Source: Prinsepia uniflora (taxonomy: Eukaryota > Streptophyta > Magnoliopsida > Rosales > Rosaceae). From it: a DNA stretch of 64,000 bases. The stretch's first letter is position 1. The number at the start of each line of letters is the position of its first letter. Location of the stretch: the NCBI GenBank assembly GCA_032719365.1, contig CM064866.1, positions 77,728,916-77,792,915 on the forward strand. The letters are read 5' to 3'. This document shows, piece after piece, positions 1-10,140 of this stretch. A program made the position numbers and the translations under genes. Below the pieces are notes generated by a model. That model saw only the letters and a program-made list of their open reading frames with translations. It was not told the origin of the DNA and ran no database searches.

Positions 1-574
1 TCTGTGAACGTCCTCTTCATGGACACTTTCAACCAGTTGGGCATAAACTCCACAGACCTCACCCATGCTGGTTCCCCGCTACTCGGCTTCTCGGGCGATT
101 CTGTCATGCCCCCTTGGCACCATCTCCCTGCCTATCTCCCTGGGGAGCGCGCCCAAGATCGCAACCGCCATCACCACCTTCCTGGTAGTCGATTGCCCCA
201 CTGCTTATAACGTCATTTTGGGAAGGGGACTCCTCAACCAGCTCAGTGCCGTCATCTCCACCCGGGCCCTTCTCATGAAGTTTCCGACCGTCATGGGCAC
301 TGGCCAAGTCCGCGGTAACCAACAATCCGCCCGCTCCTGCTATCAGACCGCCCTGACAAAGCTCAACCCGTACAACAAGCGGGAGACCATGACCGTCGCC
401 GAGGCTGCTTACGAGGCCGACCCTGTCGATTCCGAGCTCCTTGAACAAATGCGGGCGGGTCCCCCTGAGGACCCGCGCGACCTCTCCGCTGTCTCGCAGC
501 CGCAACCCGTGGAGGATACGGAGCTGATCACCCTTTGCCCGCATAACCCCGAGCGGCAAGTGAAAATTGGAAGC
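1..574 (+). mobile_element. Truncated Tat-type gypsy retrotransposon, protease region
   Basis: This is a fragment of the protease part of a gypsy polyprotein. It closely matches 19507-20075, the same region of the larger Tat-type element in this window, in the same orientation. The reading starts just after the catalytic aspartate motif with SVNVLFMDTFNQLGI, so the DTGS core itself lies left of the window. One extra C in the run near 109-114 (five Cs before TTGG against four in the other copy) shifts the frame, so the protein reads in one frame to about 112 and in another (65-598) afterwards. Similarity stops near 574, just before the reverse transcriptase part. It is a dead remnant; the left boundary is outside the window. 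Confidence 0.9.
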
Positions 575-1186
575 ACTATACAAAAGCAGAAGAGCTAAAA
601 GGAAAAACTTGCCTGCTCTGCCGTGATGCCATTTTCAAAAGCACTATACAAACTTTCTTTTGTTATTGCTCCAACTATAAGGTTTGGAAGTTGATATTCA
701 ACCCTGCACATAGTAGAAAAAGAAAATCCTAATAATAATAATAATAACTTGGCTCAGAATTGGCAGCCCAGAACAATAAGTACATGGTACCAACGTAACA
801 ACAAAAAAGACGAACCATGTAGCCAAATGATACCTCTCCCCCATTGTAAGGAAAAAAAATTCAGGGCCAGAAGATTCAAAAATGCCTTTTCAAGTCTTTG
901 CTCCTTACAAAAAATACAACCAGGGAAGTATTAATGGATGCCCATTGCTATTTATTTTGTGGGATACATAATTTCTCTTGATTGCACTCATTCTTGTTTT
1001 TTTTTCCCTTAACATCCTTCTTGAATACATTGGAGAAGAAAAATATGCATCTCTTGATACTTTCAGCAACGTCTAGACCATGCTTACACATATAAAGAAA
1101 TTTTACGCAAACAGCACACCTTTTACATGTCTTGTAAGTTTCAGAAAACAGATAATAAAATATTGATCAAGCAGTATCGGTCAGAA
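575..1186. other. AT-rich DNA, no gene recognised
   Basis: No coding sequence is recognised. The stretch includes a short (AAT)n run at about 730-748 and a 14-base direct repeat (AAGCACTATACAAA at 571-584 and 639-652) at the retroelement break point. It may be intron or 3' remnant of the minus-strand TFB2 gene, whose last recognisable exon lies at about 1187-1262. Confidence 0.5.
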
Positions 1187-3958
1187 GGACGCAAAATTTC
1201 ACAAAGTAATTTAGATGTTGAGTAGGCATACAACCTGAAGTTTGTCTCCACAACGACAAATCCTGAACAAGAAGTGATGGAAAAAATTTAATTACAAAAC
1301 ATAGCCATGAAAATGCACACGGCTTTTCCTTAGAGAATATAATATGAATACCGTGCAAGATGAGCATTTGCACAAAGCACACAATAAATGGAAAAAAAAA
1401 TATATATATAAAAAATACATTGGAAGCTCGCATAAAAGTAATTTTCCACGTAAACAAAGGAAATCAACTACAGATAGCTTAAGATGTTAATTTTCGGCTA
1501 CCATTAAAAAGTCAGTCACATAGTATTAACTTTTTTACATTTTATGCTTAAAGTCGGAAGATTATAACTGAGATATTTCCCAAACCCATCCAACCAAGCA
1601 TGAGAGCAGATTAGTTTCTCTTAAGTGGTTCATAAGTGGTTGGACAAGTAGGAAGCTAGGAACCAAAAAGTTGACAACGTTATTTATAGTGCTTCATGGT
1701 AAAAGCACATTCAGGCAAATAACTACCTGTTTCCTCGATGGTGAGTCAGTCATGCTCACTGAAAGATTAGTAGCTAATCTAGTAGGTATAAACCAACTGT
1801 CTTTCCGACCCTGAATAAGTACCAAAAAACACAACTTAAAACTTTGGTAGGGAAATGTTAACTGTCATTTAAAAGACTATTAGCACATCCTATTATGAAG
1901 AGGAAGCTCCAAAAGTATAACCTGCTGAAGTTTGACCAATCCTAAATCTGCAAGATCCTTGATTGTATTCTTCTGGGCCTCAGACAATGTACTTGTATTA
2001 TAAGCCTAACACATAAAAGATAGAATAAAACGGTGAGAGAACATTCCAGTAAGAAACTTCCTATGTGAAGGAAGGAGTTATATAGAAAATAAATAATGAC
2101 AATTGAATCTATCAAAAATTCTTATGGAAACATTTAGGGCAATAAGATTCATATCTTAAAAAGGGGAAAAAAACTATTAGCCAAAAAAAAATGGGGTAAC
2201 TAAATGAAGCATAAGCTACTGAAAGAAAATAGTCATGTATATGAGGTATATAATTGATACCTCGCCTGTAACATGAAAACTAAGCTCAAGCAGGAATGAA
2301 ATCAAATCTGAAGAATCTACACCACGCTCCTGCACCAAAAAAATTGAGAGACCAGATATAAGGTAAAATCACGAATAACAGCTATTGTGAAGAAAGCACT
2401 TAAGTTATACCGTCTAATGAGTTCGATCTCAATACACAAGCGAAGCGGGCTAACAATAAGCATAAGAAACAACATATTCAAGATGAACAAAAAATGTGAA
2501 AGAAATAAAGGAATAAAATCTCGAAAAGCAACCAGCAATTAATAAATTTTACCTCTGAGTTAGAGATATATTCTCTGATGATGTACCATAGTTGAGCATT
2601 TGTATCCATCAGCTGTTGTGTTTACATATTAGAAATAATATCTAACAATGCTAAAAAACATCACACTGTTTGAAAGAATTTGAAGAGATTTTCTGCGTAC
2701 CAAGAACTGGAAACCATTTTCAGTTAACCTTGGAGCTTCTCTATCCCTGCACAAACAGAAAATGAAAAACCTCAGCATTGGAAATGAGAGTGTTATTTTT
2801 TCATATGTGTAAAAGAAAAGTTTGTAGAGCAGGAAATAATGAAAAAAACAAAGGACCTTTGACTCAAAAGACCCCGCTGGAAAATTTTCATCATAGACGA
2901 ACTGATGTTCGATGGCCTTTCACTTTGATATGAGTTGATAAGTTGCAGCAAGAAACACTGGTACAACATGACAGCAAGTCATAAAGAAGGGCAAACCTAG
3001 ATTACAAAACTGCACAATAAGAAGTTATAAAAGTCTTGTACATGACTGCACATCATACAGGTCACCACGGTAAACAATAGGCACAGACCAAAGATATAAA
3101 AACACAAGCGCAGATTAAAAAGGTAAAAGACGCATGGATGGTTTCCATACCTCGCACTGCTGTAGGGCAAAGGCCTCAAGATCCTCCAAGCTTGGGAGTC
3201 TCACAGTGATATTTGAAGGCATTGGTTCTCTTGGCAAAACTACACTGTATATTCAAAAAGCCATCATATAATCTGAGAACTAATGCAGAAAATCAGCAGG
3301 GTAGCTTAATCTCACAATGATCCCGGAAACCCATAGCTCATATACAGACAAATAGTAGCAAGTAAAAACCCAATACTTACTCATCTACCAGACGTTTCTT
3401 GAGATTCGTCTGAAATATAGGAATTAACGTGTAATTTTTTACCCTCTTCCTGCCATGAAGCCAACAGATGAAAATATAAGAAACAAATAAAACAAAACCC
3501 TACTTGTTCCAAAGAAAGCTTGATTCACCTGTCAAGTGTTTCTGTGAATATTCTTAATTGGATTAAACGATCAATTGCCACTCTATGCTTCGACGCCCCA
3601 TCAGGCAGCACCCACTCCTCCATTGAATTTGCAGTAACCGGAACTGCGATGCATAGCATTTGCAAGACATATTTCTTGGCTAGCGGCGGCAGAGACCTGA
3701 AAATTGAGCCCACAAAATTTTCATTTAATCAACAAACATAAACTCAAAATAACCCAAAATGAGTGCGTTAAATTGAGCCAAGAGAGACCATTGATAAAGA
3801 AAACGGAGATTGAGTAACAAAAGCAGTACAGAGACAGAAAGGGAACCTGAGAATGGCTTCACAGATGAACGGGTTCTCATAGAGTCTGCGAGCTTCATGG
3901 CGGGCAAGCCAGCCACCATGTCCATGAAATTCTTCGCTATGATCCTCACCTGAGGCAT
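1187..3958 (-). pseudogene. TFB2: TFIIH core subunit TFB2 (p52/GTF2H4 type), 3'-truncated and frameshifted
   Basis: TFB2 is a core subunit of TFIIH, used in RNA polymerase II initiation and nucleotide excision repair, where it anchors the XPB helicase. The start reads MPQVRIIAKNFMDMVAGLP, and later exons read EEWVLPDGASKHRVAIDRL, LPREPMPSNITVRLPSLED, LMDTNAQLWYIIREYISNS and SSDLISFLLELSFHVTG, all typical of plant TFB2. Exons, high to low: 3847-3958, 3529-3696, 3381-3449, 3151-3244, 2857-2957, 2701-2746, 2553-2612, 2261-2329, 1922-2005, 1727-1810 and about 1187-1262. Two one-base losses break it: near 3892-3900 in exon 1 (frame moves from MKLAD to LYENPFICEAIL) and at the acceptor of the last exon near 1262. 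No C-terminal exons (roughly the last quarter of the family length) are seen before the retroelement fragment at 1-574. It is either a decaying gene or one with base errors whose end lies left of the window. Confidence 0.8.
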
Positions 3959-4930
3959 TTTGAGCCAATTGTCTCTTCCGCTCTTGTTCTAGGGTTTTTC
4001 TGAGCTTCTATACTCTCCCAAAAGAAAATTTACAAATGAAAATTTAAGGGGTGTGAAATTCAACTCTAGCAAAATTGCAGATTGTGATTCTTGCAATCTT
4101 CGTCACTGCTAGCAAAACGAAGTCGTAGTTGATTTTATTTGTTACGTTATCTGAGAACTGTAGGGAGTTGGAGACCGTCGTTGTCCTTCCTCTGGTAAAT
4201 GATCGGAGCTCGCCTTCGCGGTGGGCTTTTTGTTTTTTCCTTATCGAATAAGGTTATTTTTGTTTCTCTGGCCGGTCGCTGCCTTATATAAAGGAACAAT
4301 TTTGCTGCTTCTTAATTTAAAAAAAATTTCCCCAAAGAAGCTAGGCTTAGTTTTTTGAGTTCTCAAGAATAAATTAAACAAGAGAGTTAATTCTTGTTAT
4401 GTTAGGGGTGATTAATGGTGACGGTCTAATTCAGTTGATTTAAATATTTTTATAGATAATAAATCGATTTTTAATGACATATTATATGGAAAAAAATTCA
4501 AAATTTCCACTTTCTTCTAATAAAAAAAATACAAAAAAAATCCGTCAAATTAAACATGTCTCAAGTTCCTATTGGTTAAAAAAAATGCAAAAAAAACCCA
4601 CGTTCAGCCATAAGAGGCAAAAATAAAAGTAGACTTCTTGTTATGGTTGGTAAATGTGTTTTATTTCACCTTACAGGAACGGTCGATAGTGAAGGTATGT
4701 ATAGTGGGGAAAACAGTAAAATGCAGTAAATAATTTATGGCCGGTCAAAATCAACTCCCAAATAGCGGGGATCCACGACATCTCTAATCTGTTTTTTTCT
4801 GGGGAAAAAAAAATGGAAGTCCAGATGTTAGTTGATGTGAAAGAAATAGAAATGTTAAAAGGAAACATCAATGTTGCCAACTAACTAAATTGCTGGTATC
4901 ATTTCATAGTATAGTTAGGATCGTCTATCA
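3959..4930. other. Intergenic: TFB2 upstream region and 3' flank of the next gene
   Basis: No gene is seen here. The stretch lies between the start of the minus-strand TFB2 gene and the stop codon of the minus-strand cysteine-rich gene, so it should hold the TFB2 promoter and the 3' UTR of that gene. It is AT-rich with several A and T runs. The minus-strand open frame at 4671-4880 has no recognisable protein features and is probably 3' UTR. Confidence 0.5.
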
Positions 4931-5261
4931 CTAGGCCGACATGCCAAGTATGTCTTCAGTCGTTGCTTTGGCTTCAGCAGGTGCTGGTGCGGCTGGCTTT
5001 TCAACGCCGGGAGGCTTAGGTGGCCTGTTTGGACGAACTTTATCAGCTATGTCAGGACGAACATCAAACTGCAATGTGAAGGAAATTGAATCCAAACTTA
5101 TAACTTCCTAAAAGAATGCATTAAATGTAACCAGAACTTCAGATGTTGACTGAGAACATTAAAGAAACTAACCCTGTAACCACAGCCAGATACACAAGCA
5201 TGAAAACACTCCTGCAAATAGATTTTGATCACCAATTACTCAGTCTGAAAAATGTTTTGAC

Positions 5262-5307
<46 letters not shown>

Positions 5308-6482
5308 TGTCAACATATAATGCAAAGATGGAATATGTACATAACATTCACATCAACTAAGATTTAAATCAAGAGGCATTTGGCCATCGCATATAGTACC
5401 AAATTAACGATTCTTATGGTTGCTTAGTGAGTCCTGTATTAAAGTAAACAACATTGACACTAATCGTCGCAACTTTTGAGCTTGACATCATACAAAGGTC
5501 AAATACATACTCCAAATGTTTCATATAATCATCCAAAATCTTTATCATTTATGCCAAAAGAAGCTGTAGAGGGCAAAATACCTCAGAGTACCTCTCAACT
5601 CCAGGAGAACGGTCGATGCAAGCACTCCATTGGTGGTCCTTTAAGACAGGGTCCTTATAGCATATCTCATTGCACTCCTCCAAGCCTGTACACCACTTGC
5701 CATATCACTTCCTATAACCAACTGCACAATAATTCATTTTTGTACAAGTTCCCACTCCTAGGTAGTAGTATAGTAAACCGTATACCAATACTTTCATATC
5801 AAGATTCAGTTACAGATATGACAAGAGCGAAAGCTAATAGATAAACCCAAAGTAAACGTTAATGGATAATTTTCCCACAGCATAAACAAAGGATTAGAAG
5901 CATCATATCATACATGTCGGTAGAGGAGCTAAAGTAACACTCACATGCTTCCCAAGTCTCCCCATCGGTGTCGCAACCCTTTTTGCAAAATACCCGCCCT
6001 ACAAGAAAACACACAAATTTATAATGACCATGGTAGCTAATTGAGATGATTAAATAATCAAACTTTCAGAAAAAATACACACGAATCATTGTGCTTGGAT
6101 GTAGCTAAAGCATTATCCAGAGAATATATAGTGTAGTATTCAGAACAAGGCCATGAGAAGTTGAGTTTCCGCAAATAGGGTTTCCCAATTTTGAAATTTT
6201 GGATTAACCCCATAAACAGTGCCATAATTCAGATATCAGCATCATTTTAGCGCCAAAATAAGTTAAATCGCCACAATTAGTGAAATACAGCGCAATTATA
6301 GTGAATGAGAACAAAAATCTAATAATTTGAATGAAATCATACATCCATGAAAAAAGAAATTACAGGAACATTGAAGGAAGAAAAGATGAGGAAGCAGATG
6401 GGTTACATGGAATCTGCATGAGGGCTGCGTACTTGTGCGTGCATTGGTTACCGCATGTAGACCCCCATTGATGCGGTATCAT
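4931..6482 (-). CDS. Small cysteine-rich conserved plant protein, function unknown
   Basis: Five exons with good GT-AG sites join into a continuous 136-residue frame: 6407-6482, 5945-5998, 5582-5685, 5173-5211 and 4931-5068. The protein begins MIPHQWGSTCGNQCTHKYA and ends with a proline/alanine-rich tail, EKPAAPAPAEAKATTEDILG, before the stop at 4931-4933. It has repeated CX3C spacings: CGNQC, CKKGC, CLEECNEIC and CFHACVSGC, around a central DPVLKDHQWSACIDRSPG stretch. This spacing suggests a compact, perhaps disulfide-bonded or metal-binding fold of the twin-CX3C kind, but I do not recognise a named family. No signal peptide or membrane segment is visible. The phases of all four introns agree, so the model is well supported although the function is not. 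The fourth-to-last intron pairings are normal except for a 45-base poly(C) run in the last intron. Confidence 0.8.
5263..5307. repeat. Poly(C) tract of 45 bases
   Basis: An uninterrupted run of 45 C lies in the last intron of the minus-strand cysteine-rich gene, so the transcript would carry poly(G). Such a tract can form G-quadruplex or i-motif structures and is hard to sequence, so the true length is uncertain. Confidence 0.95.
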
Positions 6483-6835
6483 CTTCTCTGCCTCTCAGGC
6501 GCTGTCTCTGTGGATGGGAGCGGTGAAAATGGAGGAAAAGGAGAAAGCGACCGGGTGTAAGCGCTTGAGGGTACTTCCGTAATTTGAATCTCTAGACCAG
6601 TTCCAGTATGGCGTGACCGGCTCACTGGGAAAACGCGGGTGCGGTCGCATACTTTGTGGTGCGCTTAAGCGGGAACGCTCCTCCGATTAGTCGGAAGTCG
6701 GAACATAATCGATGCGGCGTGGCGACAACTGGTTGGTACATATTTATTTTCAGATGGGTAAATACTCACCCTTTTTCCATTTTTTTTTAAATATAGTGGT
6801 AGTAAAAGAATATATATTTTTTACTTTAATTTAGT
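6483..6835. other. Upstream region of the cysteine-rich gene
   Basis: No gene is seen. The stretch is GC-richer than its surroundings near the start codon and should hold the promoter and 5' UTR of the minus-strand cysteine-rich gene. No clear TATA box was identified. Confidence 0.4.
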
Positions 6836-7966
6836 GCTATTACCCATGATGAAAATATCGATATCGACGGATATATCACTAGTCAAATTTACGGATATCT
6901 CGCCCCAAATATCGGTATTGATATCGATATCGTTTACGGTCAACAAAAATGACGAAAATTCGGTCTAAAAGTTGGAAATTTGGAATGAAATTTTGGGAAA
7001 ACCTTAAATACCCAATTATGGTTATATAGGACTAATAAAAACTATAAAATGACTTTGATATAATAAATATATGATGAATAATATGACACAATATGGTTCT
7101 ACCGATTACTAGTAATATAAAAATCTAAACATAAACATAAATTGAAGTGAATTACTATAATTGAATGTTAATATAATTAAAAACATAACAATAAGCCTAA
7201 AAAAAATTTGAATGGAAGAAAAATTATAAAATGAGTAAATATATTTAAAATTGGAAAAAAAAAAGATAAAAAAAATAGAGTCAATTTTTGTTCAAAAATT
7301 GGAAAGGATTGATATATTTAAAATTGAAAAGGATTGATATTTTTAAAATTGAAAATGATTGATATATTTAAAATTCGAAAAAATGACAAATATAGTTCAA
7401 AATAAGGAAAAAATGACAAATATAATTTAAAATAAAGAATAAATGAAAAATATAGTACAAAATAAGAAAAAAATGAAAAGAAAACGAAAAAGAAAAAAAA
7501 AAGGCAGCAAAAGAAAGAAAAAGAAAAAAGAAAGGCAATTGCACCTTGGGGGGGTCAAACTAGGGTGGTGGGCAACTTATTTTAAATAAAAACAGCCCAT
7601 AACCAACTCTACTAACTTGCCTGATTGAAATATTAGGCAACCAAGTAATATATAAAGTGTACTTATTGACTTAAAACCCTCATCTTCTACCTTGAGCGGG
7701 TCTGCTATTCGAGTTTTTTGACCCGACGACATGACCAGACTCAATCTTCCATGTTTTACGTCCGATTTTCACGATTTAATAGTGCATCTTCATCGTTTTG
7801 ATCTGAGAAAAGGATCTGTGGGTTCAAAACAAGAAATCATGTCGAAATTTCGGCCAATTTCTTCCCCCCCCCCCTTCTTAGGTGCCGCCGGCTGGAAATC
7901 GCGATATATCGGTCGATATATCGACGATTCCGGCGATATTTACTTCCCTGGCTATTACCTATGATG
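6836..7966 (+). mobile_element. GATATCG-rich non-autonomous element, copy 1
   Basis: The left end carries GAAAATATCGATATCGACGG and the right end a related inverted pattern (CGCGATATATCGGTCGATA). An AT-rich middle with no coding capacity lies between. A C-rich stretch (about 7864-7874) sits near the right end, as it does in the copy at 57290. Nearly identical 16-base words (GCTATTACCCATGATG at 6836-6851 and GCTATTACCTATGATG at 7951-7966) flank it, which may be a target duplication or include terminal sequence. Related copies lie at 49199-51000, 57290-57765 and 59480-59638. The terminal inverted pattern suggests a DNA-transposon derivative; the superfamily is not established. Confidence 0.65.
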
Positions 7967-8734
7967 TTTTGGATATCAGTTCAATTTTTGTAAGTGAAGA
8001 ATTGAATATTTGATTTTTTATTACATAGTAAGTAAATTTTTTAACAATCGTGAGTTCTATTCTTAAGATCTCCTACTATCTATTTCGTCTTTTCAAATTA
8101 GTCGATTTAATTTCTTATAGTTATTTAATAGCATCATTTTGTGATGATATTTTTAATTTGATCACTTATAACTTATCTTTTTAGATATTGAAATCTTAGT
8201 ACATGTCTTAACTTTCATCAATTTCTTGGAAAGATATACTCCAACTGTGACATTCCCCATAAACAATAGGGACTAATTGTGATCAAATTGAAATTATGAA
8301 GACAAAATTGATACATTTGTCAAACTACATAGACTACAGATTATATTTCAAATTGAAACTACATCATCATACTTTGGAAAACTATATAGAGGAAAGGTGC
8401 ATATAAATTTATATCTGGTGAAAGTTGGCTAACATAGAAATTATAATTCTTGTACAAAGATATCGAAGTAGGAAAACAATTTAGTTACACGACAAAATGA
8501 ATTATAATTCTTGTAAATTGAATCATATTTTTATCAAATTCATATAAATAGATATCAGCACAAATATGCTTAAATTGTGTTATGTACAAATGTACAATGA
8601 CAAGTTTACAACCACTATTTAAAATTGTGACCACCTAATCTGCCTAGATGATACCTAGGTGCTCGAAGGTATAAAACCGGCCCGCATAGTAACTAGCCAT
8701 CTAGGTGAATTCGCTTGTAAACCTTTTTAGTAGG
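7967..8734. other. AT-rich intergenic DNA
   Basis: I see no gene, RNA or recognisable repeat here; the sequence is AT-rich with scattered T and A runs. Confidence 0.5.
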
Positions 8735-9510
8735 CCTTGTCATTGGGCCGGGTCGGGCAAGGCCGACCCAAAATTTTTGGGCTTGAGCCGGGCCGGGCCT
8801 ATTTCATAATTTAAAAAATACCGGGCCGAATCGGGCGGGTTTGATCATAAGTATGAAAGCCCATGCCCTTTGTCGGGCCGGATTTGAGCCGGGCTTTTAT
8901 CGGGCTTTACGGGTCGAGCCTACTAAGCCCACTTGGGCCGGGCCTACTAAGCCCATTTGTACCTACCTAATTGTAAAAAAAAAAAGTGAGTTGAGCTTAA
9001 ATATTATTATCAAATATTGAAATAAGCTAAGGAGGGGTACTATTGGATTTGGAGAATTGACTTAACTTTTCGACCATAAAGCCGAGATAGGATAAGGAGG
9101 TCGATAAGAGAGTCAGAGATCTAGTGAGTTTTTTTGAATTTAGGGTTAGGTTTGGTTTGGGCATTGAGCTTTTAAATGACACTAGGTTGAGATTTGGTTG
9201 GAGTTTTGGATTTTGGCTATGATAGCAGTAACAAGATTGGACTGGGTATCAATTTTTAATTTATAATTATTTTATATTTTCGGGTTTATGGGTTGGGTTT
9301 ACCTAGGCGGGTCGGGCTGGGCTTACCGGGCTTTATCGGGCTCGGGCCTATCGGGCATAGCGGGCTTGAATACCCTAAACCCAAGTCCAACCCGTCGACA
9401 TGCAGGCCGGGCTGGGCCATGACCCATATTGGGCCGGGTCGGGCTTTTTCTCATCGGGCCTATCTGGTACCCATAAGTCCGTGGGCTTCTGGGCCAAATG
9501 ATGAGGGCTA
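8735..9510 (+). repeat. GGGCC-rich interspersed element, copy 1
   Basis: Two GC-rich ends full of GGGCCGGGC and CGGGCTT words (8735-8960 and 9275-9510) flank an AT-richer middle. The left end matches the reverse complement of the right end of the element at 60890-61590 over more than 200 bases (both start CATTGGGCCGGG, then GACCCAAA-TTTTT-GG, and later TAAGCCCACTTGG), so they are two copies of one family in opposite orientation. The open frame at 9293-9604 has only repeat-driven composition (GLGLPGFIGLGPI, also present in the other copy) and is not treated as a gene. No TE class is assigned. Confidence 0.75.
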
Positions 9511-10029
9511 CTTTTTAGTTTATGAAATCAATTTAGAGTCGTTTATATATATAAAAATTATTTTATTTATTAAATATTTAATTAATAATATAATTATTAA
9601 TTAAAATATAGATAATAAAATAAAGAACATCGAATATTGTATAATAAAATTAATAAAAAATATATATTTTCAACATTTATAATGTCAACTTAATTTTTTA
9701 TTTAGATAATTGATTATTATATTAGAATTATTTGATAATATTTATTATATTATTAATTTATTAATTTTTGTCTTAAAAAAAATTATCTAGGTACTAGATA
9801 TCGACCGTTTCAGGAGAATTTACCACCGTTTTGAACATTATTTATCTCAGAAACATTTACCGGACACGACGAAGTCCCCCTGGCAACTGTCCGCCGAGGG
9901 TTCGTGAAGCTATGGGCAATGGTAACTTCACCGGCACATGGACAGCGCAAAAGCACCCTCTTATTTTGTCGCCTTCCAACACCCTATGCGTACAAATCCT
10001 ACTGGTTGATACATGCACCTTATTTCCCG
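9511..10029. other. AT-rich intergenic DNA and distal allantoinase upstream region
   Basis: 9511-9800 is very AT-rich with no gene. 9830-10029 is GC-richer and probably belongs to the upstream region of the allantoinase gene. Confidence 0.45.
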
Positions 10030-10055
10030 CACGTGAACAGATATATGCCACGTGG
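10030..10055 (+). promoter_or_regulatory. Paired G-box motifs upstream of allantoinase
   Basis: Two CACGTG cores lie at 10030-10035 and 10049-10054, the second inside a perfect CCACGTGG palindrome, about 90-110 bp upstream of the allantoinase start. G-boxes bind bZIP and bHLH factors in plants. Their role here is inferred from position only. Confidence 0.5.
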
Positions 10056-10140
10056 GTTCTAAAGGTTGAACCAAAATTAAGGCCTCTAATCAGAGCGCCT
10101 GTGCCGTCAGTGTGTAAGTTAGCACTTGGCAGTCGACAGT

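Noticed and set aside
9293..9604. Open frame with GLGLPGFIGLGPI, shared with 60905-61117
   Set aside because: The similarity comes from two copies of the GGGCC-rich repeat read in homologous frames; composition is repeat-driven and there is no domain.
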